Source: Firmicutes bacterium CAG:534
GTDB taxonomy: Bacteria > Bacillota > Clostridia > Lachnospirales > Lachnospiraceae
Assembly (NCBI GenBank): GCA_000436115.1
Contig: FR894528.1
Span: 26,831 to 36,822, forward strand
DNA length: 9,992 nucleotides
Direction: 5' to 3'
The notes under the pieces: model-generated
What the model saw: only the letters and a program-made list of their open reading frames with translations
Databases searched by the model: none
What the model was told of the DNA's origin: nothing
Program-made: the position numbers and the translations under genes
Shown here: piece by piece, positions 1 through 6,174 of the stretch
How the letters are laid out: the number at the start of each line of letters is the position of its first letter
How positions within the stretch are numbered: position 1 is the stretch's first letter

Positions 1-23
1 GCCCCCTTTTGTTACTCCCATAC

Positions 24-176
24 TTAAAATAAAACTTTAGACTTTCCGGCAAGCAGCTTTGCACCGGCAATGATCATCATAATTCCGCAGGCTACACCGG
101 TGGCAAGTGTCACGATCCCTACTGTAATGCTTACGGTTCCCGCTCCGTTCATGATCTTATATACCTTTTCTTCCAT
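24..176 (-). CDS. small single-pass membrane peptide (about 50 aa), unknown function
   Basis: This short ORF lies 21 nt downstream of the pyrE stop on the same strand. It encodes about 50 residues beginning MEEKVYKIMNG and ending KLLAGKSKVLF. Residues from about 14 to 40 form one uninterrupted hydrophobic, glycine- and alanine-rich stretch, so a single membrane helix is likely, with an acidic start and a basic end. An ATG at 182 is also in frame, but the GGAAGGGAG Shine-Dalgarno stops 1 nt before it; the ATG at 176 sits about 7 nt away and is preferred. The good ribosome binding site and tight spacing argue for a real, translated gene cotranscribed with pyrE. I do not recognise the family. 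There is no visible terminator before the window edge, so more genes may follow. Confidence 0.7.
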   Translation of the reverse strand: MEEKVYKIMNGAGTVSITVGIVTLATGVACGIMMIIAGAKLLAGKSKVLF

Positions 177-197
177 GCTCATGCTCCCTTCCTGCAA

Positions 198-878
198 TTA
201 ATTATTTTTGGCGCCATACTGTTCATAATAGGCATCTATAGCTGCCTTCAGGGTATCATCAATGTAAACCGTTCCCTGATAAGGTCTGTTATATAAGTAT
301 TCTACAACCTCTTCCATATTGACAATGGCTCCCGTTGCAAACCCATATTTTTCCTGAATTTCCTGAAGAGCGCTCTTTTCCGTTTTGCCCTTTTCCATCC
401 GGTTTAGGGAAACCATCAGTCCCTTCACCTGTACATCCGCCTGTGCCTTCAAAATAGGATAGGTTTCTTCAATGGACTTACCGGAGGTGGTCACGTCCTC
501 AATGATCACAACACGGTCTCCGTCCTTCAGCTTGCTGCCCAGCAGAATGCCGGTATCTCCATGATCCTTCTCTTCCTTACGGTTGGAGCAGTATCTGATG
601 TCCTTCCCGTACAGGCTGCTGATTGCCATGGTTGTTGCCACAGCCAAAGGAATGCCCTTATATGCCGGCCCAAACAGTACGTCAAAGTCAAGCCCATAAC
701 AGTCATGGATGGCTTTTGCGTAATACTCGCCCAGCCTTCGCAGCTGTGTGCCTGTGACATAGCCCCCCGCATTCATAAAAAAGGGAGATTTTCTGCCGCT
801 CTTTAATGTAAATTCTCCAAACTTAAGTACCTGGCTGTCTACCATGAATTCAATGAATTCCTGCTTGTACTGTTCCAT
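198..878 (-). CDS. pyrE: orotate phosphoribosyltransferase
   Basis: OPRTase joins orotate to PRPP to give orotidine monophosphate, the fifth step of de novo UMP synthesis, in the cytosol. The 226-residue product has the normal length for the family. The type I phosphoribosyltransferase PRPP-binding motif is intact at residues 123-135 (VVIIEDVTTSGKS). The catalytic loop region around residues 99-107 carries the expected basic residues (SNRKEEKDHG). The N-terminal segment LKSGRKSPFFMNAG (25-38) is the usual substrate-binding part. The start ATG at 878 has an AGGGAGG element about 10 nt upstream. The gene follows pyrF after a 94-nt gap containing its own consensus promoter, and is followed closely by a small membrane peptide gene. 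Nothing appears broken. Confidence 0.97.
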   Translation of the reverse strand: MEQYKQEFIEFMVDSQVLKFGEFTLKSGRKSPFFMNAGGYVTGTQLRRLGEYYAKAIHDCYGLDFDVLFGPAYKGIPLAVATTMAISSLYGKDIRYCSNRKEEKDHGDTGILLGSKLKDGDRVVIIEDVTTSGKSIEETYPILKAQADVQVKGLMVSLNRMEKGKTEKSALQEIQEKYGFATGAIVNMEEVVEYLYNRPYQGTVYIDDTLKAAIDAYYEQYGAKNN

Positions 879-940
879 TCCGGTAAGGCCTCCCTGATCC
901 GATCATTTTCTCCGCTTAACAGGTGCGGATATTCTTTATC

Positions 941-969
941 ATCATAACACTATGCCCTTAATTTTTCAA
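941..969 (-). promoter_or_regulatory. sigma-A-type promoter for pyrE
   Basis: On the minus strand the pyrF-pyrE gap contains TTGAAA (964-969), a 17-bp spacer and TATGAT (941-946), close to the vegetative consensus. The predicted start of transcription is near 934, giving a leader of about 55 nt before pyrE. That leader includes a small TCCGC/GCGGA hairpin and the AGGGAGG ribosome binding site. The promoter begins only a few bases after the pyrF stop, so pyrE can be expressed independently of pyrF. No clear PyrR site or attenuator was seen. Confidence 0.65.
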
Positions 970-972
970 GCG

Positions 973-1905
973 TTAACGCCGTTCCAGAGCTCCTGCAATA
1001 TCCGCTCTCATGGCTTCCACCGCAGCCCTGGATGCTTCTCCGAAGTACTCCGGCCCATAGGAAGCGTATGCCTCCTGCTGATAAGCTGCAATAATCCCTC
1101 GGGAGGAGTTCACGATAGCGCCAAGGCCGTCCTCGTTAAAGAAATGCACCAGATCTGCACCCTTTCCGCCCTGCGCTCCATAACCGGGAACCAGGATAAA
1201 GGCTTTCGGCATGATCTTACGGAGGATCCTGCCCTGCTCCGGGTAGGTTGCTCCCACTACGGCTCCGATATAGCTGTAGTCATTGCCCATGCACTCTTCT
1301 CCCCATTTTGCCACCTGCTCTCCTACCAGCTCATAAAGGGGCTTATCCGTATCCTTCAGCAGTCTGTCCTGGAATTCCCCGCTGCTGGGATTAGAGGTTT
1401 TCACCAGAATAAACAGGCCCTTCTTTTCTTCCTGACAGATCTTGATAAAGGGCTTCACTCCGTCAGAGCCAAGATAGGGATTTACCGTTGCAAAATCCTC
1501 ATCAAAACCATAGTAGGAATGGCTGCCCACATTCACCTTGCCCAGATGGCCTACTGCATAGGCTTCCGAGGTAGAACCAATATCCCCTCTCTTAATGTCT
1601 CCAATAACGATAAGACCTTTCTGCTTACAATATTCCACCGTCTTATGGAAGGTCATAAGACCGGGAATCCCAAACTGTTCATACATTGCGATCTGGGGCT
1701 TTACTGCCGGAACCAGATCATAAATATGGTCGATAATTTCCTTGTTGTATTCCCAGATGGCAGCGGCAGCGCCTTCCAGGGTTTCTCCATGCTCCGCAAA
1801 AGCCTTCTTTTTGATATGCTCCGGTACAAATTTCAGCATCGGATCTAAGCCCACTACAATGGGCGCTCCTGTTTCTTTTATTCTGTCTATTAATTTCTCG
1901 ATCAT
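973..1905 (-). CDS. pyrF: orotidine-5'-phosphate decarboxylase, type 2
   Basis: This enzyme decarboxylates OMP to UMP, the last step of de novo pyrimidine synthesis. The product is 310 residues from the ATG at 1905, which fits the longer type 2 family. GLDP at residues 19-22 is the early substrate-binding strand. The catalytic lysine/aspartate cluster is in IGDIKRGDIGS (about 102-112, with D103, K105 and D108). The phosphate-binding end LVPGYGAQGG is also present. The frame extends to a GTG at 1923, but that codon overlaps the GGAGG ribosome binding site, so the ATG at 1905 (about 11 nt after GGAGG) is preferred. It follows ptsI by 84 nt with a promoter in the gap and precedes pyrE. Neighbouring pyrK/pyrD genes, common in clostridial pyr clusters, are missing. 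Confidence 0.96.
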   Translation of the reverse strand: MIEKLIDRIKETGAPIVVGLDPMLKFVPEHIKKKAFAEHGETLEGAAAAIWEYNKEIIDHIYDLVPAVKPQIAMYEQFGIPGLMTFHKTVEYCKQKGLIVIGDIKRGDIGSTSEAYAVGHLGKVNVGSHSYYGFDEDFATVNPYLGSDGVKPFIKICQEEKKGLFILVKTSNPSSGEFQDRLLKDTDKPLYELVGEQVAKWGEECMGNDYSYIGAVVGATYPEQGRILRKIMPKAFILVPGYGAQGGKGADLVHFFNEDGLGAIVNSSRGIIAAYQQEAYASYGPEYFGEASRAAVEAMRADIAGALERR

Positions 1906-1951
1906 TCTGTCCCAAACCTCCACTTATCTTAACATCTTAATGCACATTCTT

Positions 1952-1980
1952 ATCATACAGGAAAGGCTTTGCTTTCGCAA
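1952..1980 (-). promoter_or_regulatory. sigma-A-type promoter for pyrF
   Basis: On the minus strand the ptsI-pyrF gap holds TTGCGA (1975-1980), a 17-bp spacer and TATGAT (1952-1957). Transcription would start near 1945, leaving a leader of about 40 nt that ends in the GGAGG ribosome binding site of pyrF. The -35 element forms part of a tiny TTGC-GAAA-GCAA hairpin, which is probably coincidental. This suggests that pyrF and pyrE are not driven only by read-through from ptsI. Confidence 0.6.
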
Positions 1981-1989
1981 TGCATTCTT

Positions 1990-3603
1990 TTAATCTTCTG
2001 CCGTCATGACCGCCTGCCGCACCGGCAGGATCATGCCCGGCGTTACCGAGAGCTCATCCACCCCCATGGAAACCCATTTTGAGGTAAGGGTAAGGTCTGC
2101 TGCCATTTCTCCGCATATCCCCACCCAGATCCCGGCCTTATGGGCGTTCCTTATGGTCATGCCAATCAGTTCCATGACCGCTCTGTGATCCTTCCTGTAA
2201 AGTCCGTCCAGCTTTGCATTCTGCCTGTCAATGGCAAGGGTATACTGAGTCAGGTCATTGGTTCCTATGCTGAAAAAATCCACCTCAGCCGCCAGTTCGT
2301 CACTAATCAGCGCTGCTGCCGGAGTTTCAATCATCACACCGATCTCAGGCTGCCCCGCAGCTATGCCAAGAGCCTTTAGCTCCTCCCCGGCTTCCTGCAA
2401 AAGCCTTTTGGCTTCCTGTACCTCCCCTGCAGAAATGATCATAGGGAACATCACCGCTGCTTTTCCATATGCCGCCGCACGCAGAATGGCACGAAGCTGT
2501 GTCTTGAACATTTCCTTTCTGTGAAGGCAAAGCCGGATGGCCCGGTAACCCATAGCCGGATTTTCCTCCTTGCCAAGCTCTAAATAATCTGCCTGCTTAT
2601 CCGCCCCAAGATCCAGAGTTCTGATAATGACCCGCTTTCCATCCATGGCCTCAAGAACTCTTTTATACACTCCAAACTGCTCTTCCTCATCCGGGTAATC
2701 GTTCCTGCCAAGATAAAGGAACTCCGTCCGGAAAAGGCCAATGCCCTCTGCATCCTGATCCAAGGCTGACTGCAGATCCTCTTCGCCTCCGATATTGGCT
2801 CCCAGAAGGATCCTTTTCCCGGAAGGCGTCACTGTCTTTTTGCCCACATACTTCTTAAGCAGCTTTTGCTGCTCCTCTTGTTTTTGCTTTTTCTCCCGCA
2901 AAAGAGCAAGGGTCTGCTCGTCAGGCTCTAAATAAAGCTTCCCTTCCCCGCCATCCACAGCGCCTATTTTTCCGTTCCATTCCTCCCTGGGAGCAATCCC
3001 GGTAAGGGCCGGAATGTTCATTGCCCTGGCCAAAATGGATGCATGGGAGTAAGCAGACCCATAAGTTGTAACAAAGGCAAGTACCCTGCTCTTATCTAAC
3101 CTTATGGTCTGGCTTGGAGTCAGTTCCTCTGCCAGCAGGATCACCGGCTCTGCAAAGGTTTCTGTGGCACATCCGCCCAAAAGCCCTGCCAGTACCTGCT
3201 CAGAAACATCCCGGATATCTTCTCCTCTTGAGCGGAACAGTTCATCCTCCATCTGTTCAAAGACCCCTGCAAAATGATCTCTGGTTTCCGCAATAGCATA
3301 CTCCGCATTGACGCCATCCACCATGATCCGGTCACGGACATACTGGTTGTAATACTCGTCCATTAAAAGCATCCCCTGGGCGTCAAAGATCCTGGCATCC
3401 TTCTCTCCTGCCCGGCTTCTGGCCTTCCCTGCAAGCTCGTCAAGAGTTGTCAGCACCTGCTTTCTGACCTCCAGATAACGCTGCCATTCCCCGACAGGAT
3501 CTGTCACCTGGCTTTTCCTGATCTTCTGCTTTGCTTTGTGATAAATGGCGATCCTTCCTACTGCTATCCCCTGAAAAATCCCCTTTCCGGAAATACATTC
3601 CAT
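1990..3603 (-). CDS. ptsI: PTS enzyme I (phosphoenolpyruvate-protein phosphotransferase), divergent
   Basis: Enzyme I takes phosphate from PEP onto a histidine and passes it to HPr, the entry point of the sugar phosphotransferase system. The protein is 537 residues from the ATG at 3603; a GTG at 3642 is in frame, but only the ATG has a GGGAG ribosome binding site (about 6 nt away). Order: N-terminal HPr-binding/swivelling domain with the active histidine at 187 (GSAYSHASILAR), then a PEP-binding TIM barrel with GLFRTEF (R292), RTLDLGADK (R328), FSIGTNDLTQY (N449, D450), DRQN (R460) and GICGEMA (C497). These match the E. coli catalytic set with a constant small offset. It is about 38 residues shorter than the E. 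coli enzyme, mostly at the C-terminus. The histidine motif has S and Y where G/A and T/N are usual. No HPr gene is nearby. It starts 28 nt after the tcdA stop, so the two are probably cotranscribed. Confidence 0.92.
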   Translation of the reverse strand: MECISGKGIFQGIAVGRIAIYHKAKQKIRKSQVTDPVGEWQRYLEVRKQVLTTLDELAGKARSRAGEKDARIFDAQGMLLMDEYYNQYVRDRIMVDGVNAEYAIAETRDHFAGVFEQMEDELFRSRGEDIRDVSEQVLAGLLGGCATETFAEPVILLAEELTPSQTIRLDKSRVLAFVTTYGSAYSHASILARAMNIPALTGIAPREEWNGKIGAVDGGEGKLYLEPDEQTLALLREKKQKQEEQQKLLKKYVGKKTVTPSGKRILLGANIGGEEDLQSALDQDAEGIGLFRTEFLYLGRNDYPDEEEQFGVYKRVLEAMDGKRVIIRTLDLGADKQADYLELGKEENPAMGYRAIRLCLHRKEMFKTQLRAILRAAAYGKAAVMFPMIISAGEVQEAKRLLQEAGEELKALGIAAGQPEIGVMIETPAAALISDELAAEVDFFSIGTNDLTQYTLAIDRQNAKLDGLYRKDHRAVMELIGMTIRNAHKAGIWVGICGEMAADLTLTSKWVSMGVDELSVTPGMILPVRQAVMTAED

Positions 3604-3631
3604 CTCTTTCTCCCGTTCCTTTTTGTCTGCA

Positions 3632-4396
3632 CTACGTTTCACATGGTCCGGTCAGATCCTTTACAATCTCCCCGGCGATAATCAGTCCTGCCACTGACGG
3701 CACGAAGGCCACACTTCCCGGAATCGCCCTCCGCTCCGTACATTTATGCTTTGCACCCGGAGGACAGATGCAGTTGCTTTTACAGCTGATACTCATATCC
3801 TCTCTGGGCGTAATGGATTTTTCGGTGGAATATACCACCTTCAACTTTTTTACGCCTCTTTTTTTCAGTTCTCTTCTCATGACCTTGGCAAGCGGACACA
3901 TGGTAGTCTTGTAAATATCCGCTACCCGGAAGCAGGTGGGATCCAGCTTATTTCCGGCTCCCATGGAACTGATTATGGGGACATTCACGCTTTGGGCCCT
4001 CATGATCAGTTCGATTTTGGCCGTTACCGTATCGATTGCATCCACCACATAAGAATATTCCCGAAAATCAAACTCATCTGCATTTTCCGGTAAATAAAAG
4101 CACTTTCGCACCTCTACCTTTGCATCCGGATTGATGTCCAAAATCCTCTCCTGCATCACATCTACTTTATATCTGCCTACCGTCTTTCTTGTTGCAATGA
4201 TCTGGCGGTTGATATTTGTCAGGCAGACCTTATCATCATCCACCAGCACAAAGGCGCCTACTCCGCTCCGCGCAAGAGCTTCCACTACATAGCCTCCCAC
4301 GCCTCCAATACCAAAAACTGCTACTCTGGCATCCGCCAGACGCTTCATATTATCCTCTCCCAGTAAAAGCTGTGTTCTTGAAAACTGGTTCAGCAT
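3632..4396 (-). CDS. tcdA: tRNA threonylcarbamoyladenosine dehydratase (ThiF/E1-like)
   Basis: TcdA (also CsdL/YgdL) uses ATP to dehydrate t6A37 of ANN-decoding tRNAs to the cyclic form ct6A. The 254-residue product has the family length and order: MLNQFSRTQLLLG start, adenylate-binding GIGGVGG at 29-35, acidic VDDD at 52-55, NINRQ at 61-65 with the conserved arginine, DAIDT at 119-123, SSMGAGNKLDP at 143-153, and a C-terminal PGSVAFVPSVAG (226-237). Cysteines at 205, 209, 211 and 218 form a cluster often seen in clostridial members, possibly metal-binding. The frame continues upstream to an ATG at 4456, but the ATG at 4396 has GGAG 6 nt before it and a promoter just upstream, so it is preferred. 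It is the first gene of the minus-strand run and is followed by ptsI after 28 nt. Other ThiF-family roles (MoeB, thiamin) are less likely given the whole-length match. Confidence 0.9.
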   Translation of the reverse strand: MLNQFSRTQLLLGEDNMKRLADARVAVFGIGGVGGYVVEALARSGVGAFVLVDDDKVCLTNINRQIIATRKTVGRYKVDVMQERILDINPDAKVEVRKCFYLPENADEFDFREYSYVVDAIDTVTAKIELIMRAQSVNVPIISSMGAGNKLDPTCFRVADIYKTTMCPLAKVMRRELKKRGVKKLKVVYSTEKSITPREDMSISCKSNCICPPGAKHKCTERRAIPGSVAFVPSVAGLIIAGEIVKDLTGPCET

Positions 4397-4429
4397 GATC
4401 TTCTCCGCCTTTCTGCTTTTGTCTTTTCT

Positions 4430-4458
4430 ATTGTAGCAACCAAAAGGCCAAAACACAA
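4430..4458 (-). promoter_or_regulatory. sigma-A-type promoter for tcdA-ptsI
   Basis: On the minus strand TTGTGT (4453-4458), a 17-bp spacer and TACAAT (4430-4435) precede tcdA. The start of transcription would be near 4423, with a short leader of about 27 nt. The -35 element lies within the T-rich tail of the terminator for the upstream YitT-family gene, so the two signals are packed together. The -35 box is only a partial match to consensus. Confidence 0.55.
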
Positions 4459-4496
4459 GAAAAGATGTCTGATACCTTCCCTACGGCACCAGACAT
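4450..4496 (-). terminator. intrinsic terminator after the YitT-family gene
   Basis: On the minus strand a 12-bp stem (ATGTCTGGTGCC with GGTATCAGACAT, two G-U pairs) with an 8-nt loop spans 4465-4496. It is followed directly by the T-rich tail CTTTTCTTGTGTTTT. This is the form of a Rho-independent terminator for transcription coming from the YitT-family gene, whose stop is at 4603. In the plus direction the hairpin is not followed by a T-tract, so it appears one-directional. It insulates tcdA from the upstream unit. Confidence 0.8.
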
Positions 4497-4602
4497 ACGG
4501 ACAGACATATTCCTTTACATCCTTTTCCTTTCCTCCAACGTTTATCAATAATGCTCTGTATGGTCACTGCGCAGGGTTCAACGGCATCTGCCTTGGATTT
4601 AA

Positions 4603-5223
4603 TTAGTATTCCTTTATCCAATCGATCAGATGAGATGAAACAGTAACTGTAATCAATGAAAACACAATGTGCATCACAGGAATATAGGTAAGCGATAAAA
4701 TCAGCACTACAATATCTGTAAACAAATAGGAACGGGATAACTTCCAATGTGAAATATGAGAAATTGTTAAAGCCAGCGCGTCATCTCCTCCACTAGAGCC
4801 TCCCTGCTGAACAATTAAGCCAACACCTATGCCCACAAAAATGCCACCCAATACAGCGGCAATCAACGGATGTGTAGACAAGTCAGGGAGCATAGGTGGA
4901 AACAGTTCCCATATCTTATAAAATCCAGAAACAGACAGTGTTGAAATTATGGATATTTTTATGAATCTGCCACCCAAAAATTTAAATGCCAGCAAATAAC
5001 AAGCTATATCCAATACGGGGGTAATGTATGCTGGAGAGATTTTTAGCCAATGCCCAATGAAAAGCATTAAGCCAATGGCACCCCCCTCTGTGATGTTTGT
5101 CCGCTGATGGATGCTGTGAATTCCAAAGGTACAGATCATTGCTCCGAATAATATCAGCAGTATCTTTTTTAAAGTCAAACCATCCATAATTTTTTTATAA
5201 ATGGATGTCATACGGCGTTTCAA
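4603..5223 (-). CDS. short YitT-family (DUF161) membrane protein without the DUF2179 domain
   Basis: The protein is about 206 residues and strongly hydrophobic, with five or six likely membrane helices (roughly residues 20-38, 48-60, 65-82, 88-103, 120-140 and 165-200). The family mark is the VQQGGSSGGDDALAL segment (about 138-152), corresponding to the GGSTGGTD signature of YitT proteins. Typical YitT members are about 280 residues and end in a soluble DUF2179 domain; this one stops after the membrane part. An in-frame ATG at 5250 exists, but the AAGGAGG Shine-Dalgarno (5233-5239) lies downstream of it, 9 nt before a TTG at 5223, so TTG is the likely start. It is divergent from a MerR-family gene and has a MerR-type promoter. 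Its biochemical role and substrate are unknown; transport or export of a toxic compound is only an inference from the regulator type. Confidence 0.82.
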   Translation of the reverse strand: MKRRMTSIYKKIMDGLTLKKILLILFGAMICTFGIHSIHQRTNITEGGAIGLMLFIGHWLKISPAYITPVLDIACYLLAFKFLGGRFIKISIISTLSVSGFYKIWELFPPMLPDLSTHPLIAAVLGGIFVGIGVGLIVQQGGSSGGDDALALTISHISHWKLSRSYLFTDIVVLILSLTYIPVMHIVFSLITVTVSSHLIDWIKEY

Positions 5224-5237
5224 TTTAAGTATCCTCC

Positions 5238-5266
5238 TTGATATGTTCATATTCTTATATTATAAT
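5238..5266 (+). promoter_or_regulatory. promoter of the merR-family gene
   Basis: On the plus strand TTGATA (5238-5243), a 17-bp spacer and TATAAT (5261-5266, perfect) point toward the regulator gene. Transcription would start near 5273, inside the MerR-type promoter that faces the other way. The two promoters therefore overlap, and regulator bound to the dyad at 5280-5292 would lie just downstream of this start, consistent with autorepression. The leader is about 35 nt and ends with AAGGAG 5 nt before the ATG. Confidence 0.65.
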
Positions 5267-5268
5267 TA

Positions 5269-5299
5269 ATTGTAAACTGTATAGTAACTATAAGGTCAA
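5269..5299 (-). promoter_or_regulatory. MerR-type promoter/operator for the YitT-family gene
   Basis: Read on the minus strand: TTGACC (5294-5299), a 19-bp spacer, TACAAT (5269-5274). The 19-bp spacing is the hallmark of MerR-family targets, where the activator distorts DNA to realign the boxes. The spacer contains a perfect dyad, TATAG-TAA-CTATA (5280-5292). The predicted start near 5262 leaves a leader of about 39 nt that carries the AAGGAGG ribosome binding site. It places the YitT-family gene under control of the adjacent regulator. Confidence 0.8.
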
Positions 5300-5308
5300 G
5301 GAGTTTAT

Positions 5309-6127
5309 ATGAAAAATTTATTTTCCATTGGTGAAATTTCCAAACTTCAAAACATTTCTCGTCAGACTTTGATTTTTTATGATAAAATCGGACTTTTTTG
5401 TCCGGCATATACAGATTCTAACAACGGTTACCGTTATTACAGTTCCAGTCAGATCGACTATTTAGATACAATTTGCATAATGAAAAAAATCGGCTTTTCC
5501 CTTGATGAAATTAAAGCACATATTAAAAACTTTACGATTGAAAATTCCATCATCGCTCTGCGAAAACAACTCACCATCATCAATCGTCAAATTGATGAAC
5601 TACAGATGCTTAAAACTCGTGTCGAACATCGTTGTTTGCAGTTGGAGCATTCCGTTTCCATTCGTGATCGCAGTGACATTGTTTCTGTGGAAGAAGTGAG
5701 TCCCCAATACATTTTACTACAAAAGGTTGCTAAACCTTATACTTTGGAAATGCTCAGTATTGCCACAAAGGAATGTTTTGTTCGTTCATTCAAAGAGCAG
5801 CTTCCAATTTTCTTTCAAAGCGGTGCAATCGTGCCGTACGAACGCATTTTTCAGAGAAAATATACAGAAGCGTTTTTTGCTTTTCTACCCATTGAAAAAT
5901 CAGGTGATGTTGAAGGCGTTATGGAACTTCCCAAAGGAATGTGTGTATTTACTTATCATACGGGAGATTATCTTTCCATTGGCAAATCCTATGAACGTAT
6001 TTTACAATATTGTCAAACAAATCAGTTGAAGATTATTTCAGACTCATATGAATTTGCAATTAATGACTATCTTTCTACGAGCGATGAAAACGAATATATA
6101 ACGAAAATCATGTTATATGTTAAGTAG
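5309..6127 (+). CDS. MerR-family regulator with BmrR/GyrI-like effector domain
   Basis: A 272-residue transcription factor. Residues 1-70 are a winged helix-turn-helix of the MerR family: FSIGEISKLQNISRQTLIFY, then the DKIGLF...NNGYRYYS wing, with LDEIKAHI following. Residues about 78-115 form the dimerising helix. Residues about 125-272 resemble the GyrI-like ligand-binding domain of BmrR-type regulators, ending in the typical DSYEFAINDYLSTSDENEYI pattern (245-264), where acidic residues often contact cationic drugs. There is no cysteine set typical of metal-sensing MerR proteins in a short C-terminus, so an organic effector is more likely. The start ATG has AAGGAG 5 nt upstream. It is divergent from the YitT-family gene over 85 bp and probably activates that gene and represses itself. 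The region is AT-rich compared with the pyr genes, suggesting separate acquisition. The ligand is unknown. Confidence 0.88.
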   Translation: MKNLFSIGEISKLQNISRQTLIFYDKIGLFCPAYTDSNNGYRYYSSSQIDYLDTICIMKKIGFSLDEIKAHIKNFTIENSIIALRKQLTIINRQIDELQMLKTRVEHRCLQLEHSVSIRDRSDIVSVEEVSPQYILLQKVAKPYTLEMLSIATKECFVRSFKEQLPIFFQSGAIVPYERIFQRKYTEAFFAFLPIEKSGDVEGVMELPKGMCVFTYHTGDYLSIGKSYERILQYCQTNQLKIISDSYEFAINDYLSTSDENEYITKIMLYVK

Positions 6128-6174
6128 TTTGCTTTTACCTTGATCCATACAAAGCGTGATTATCCATCGTAATA

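Noticed and set aside
880..905. GATCAGGGAGGCC near the pyrE ribosome binding site as a PyrR-binding loop
   Set aside because: It matches only part of the PyrR consensus (the C-N-G-N-GAGG-Y core), the flanking stem is weak, and GGGAGG is explained by the Shine-Dalgarno.
952..1848. Long plus-strand open frame (298 codons) antisense to pyrF
   Set aside because: It lies opposite a clear pyrF gene, has no family-like motifs and no good ribosome binding site; it is a by-product of the codon use of pyrF.
4481..4747. Minus-strand frame of 88 codons overlapping the end of the YitT-family gene, considered as a frameshifted DUF2179 remnant
   Set aside because: The translated part after the YitT stop does not show the DUF2179 pattern and reads into the terminator hairpin.
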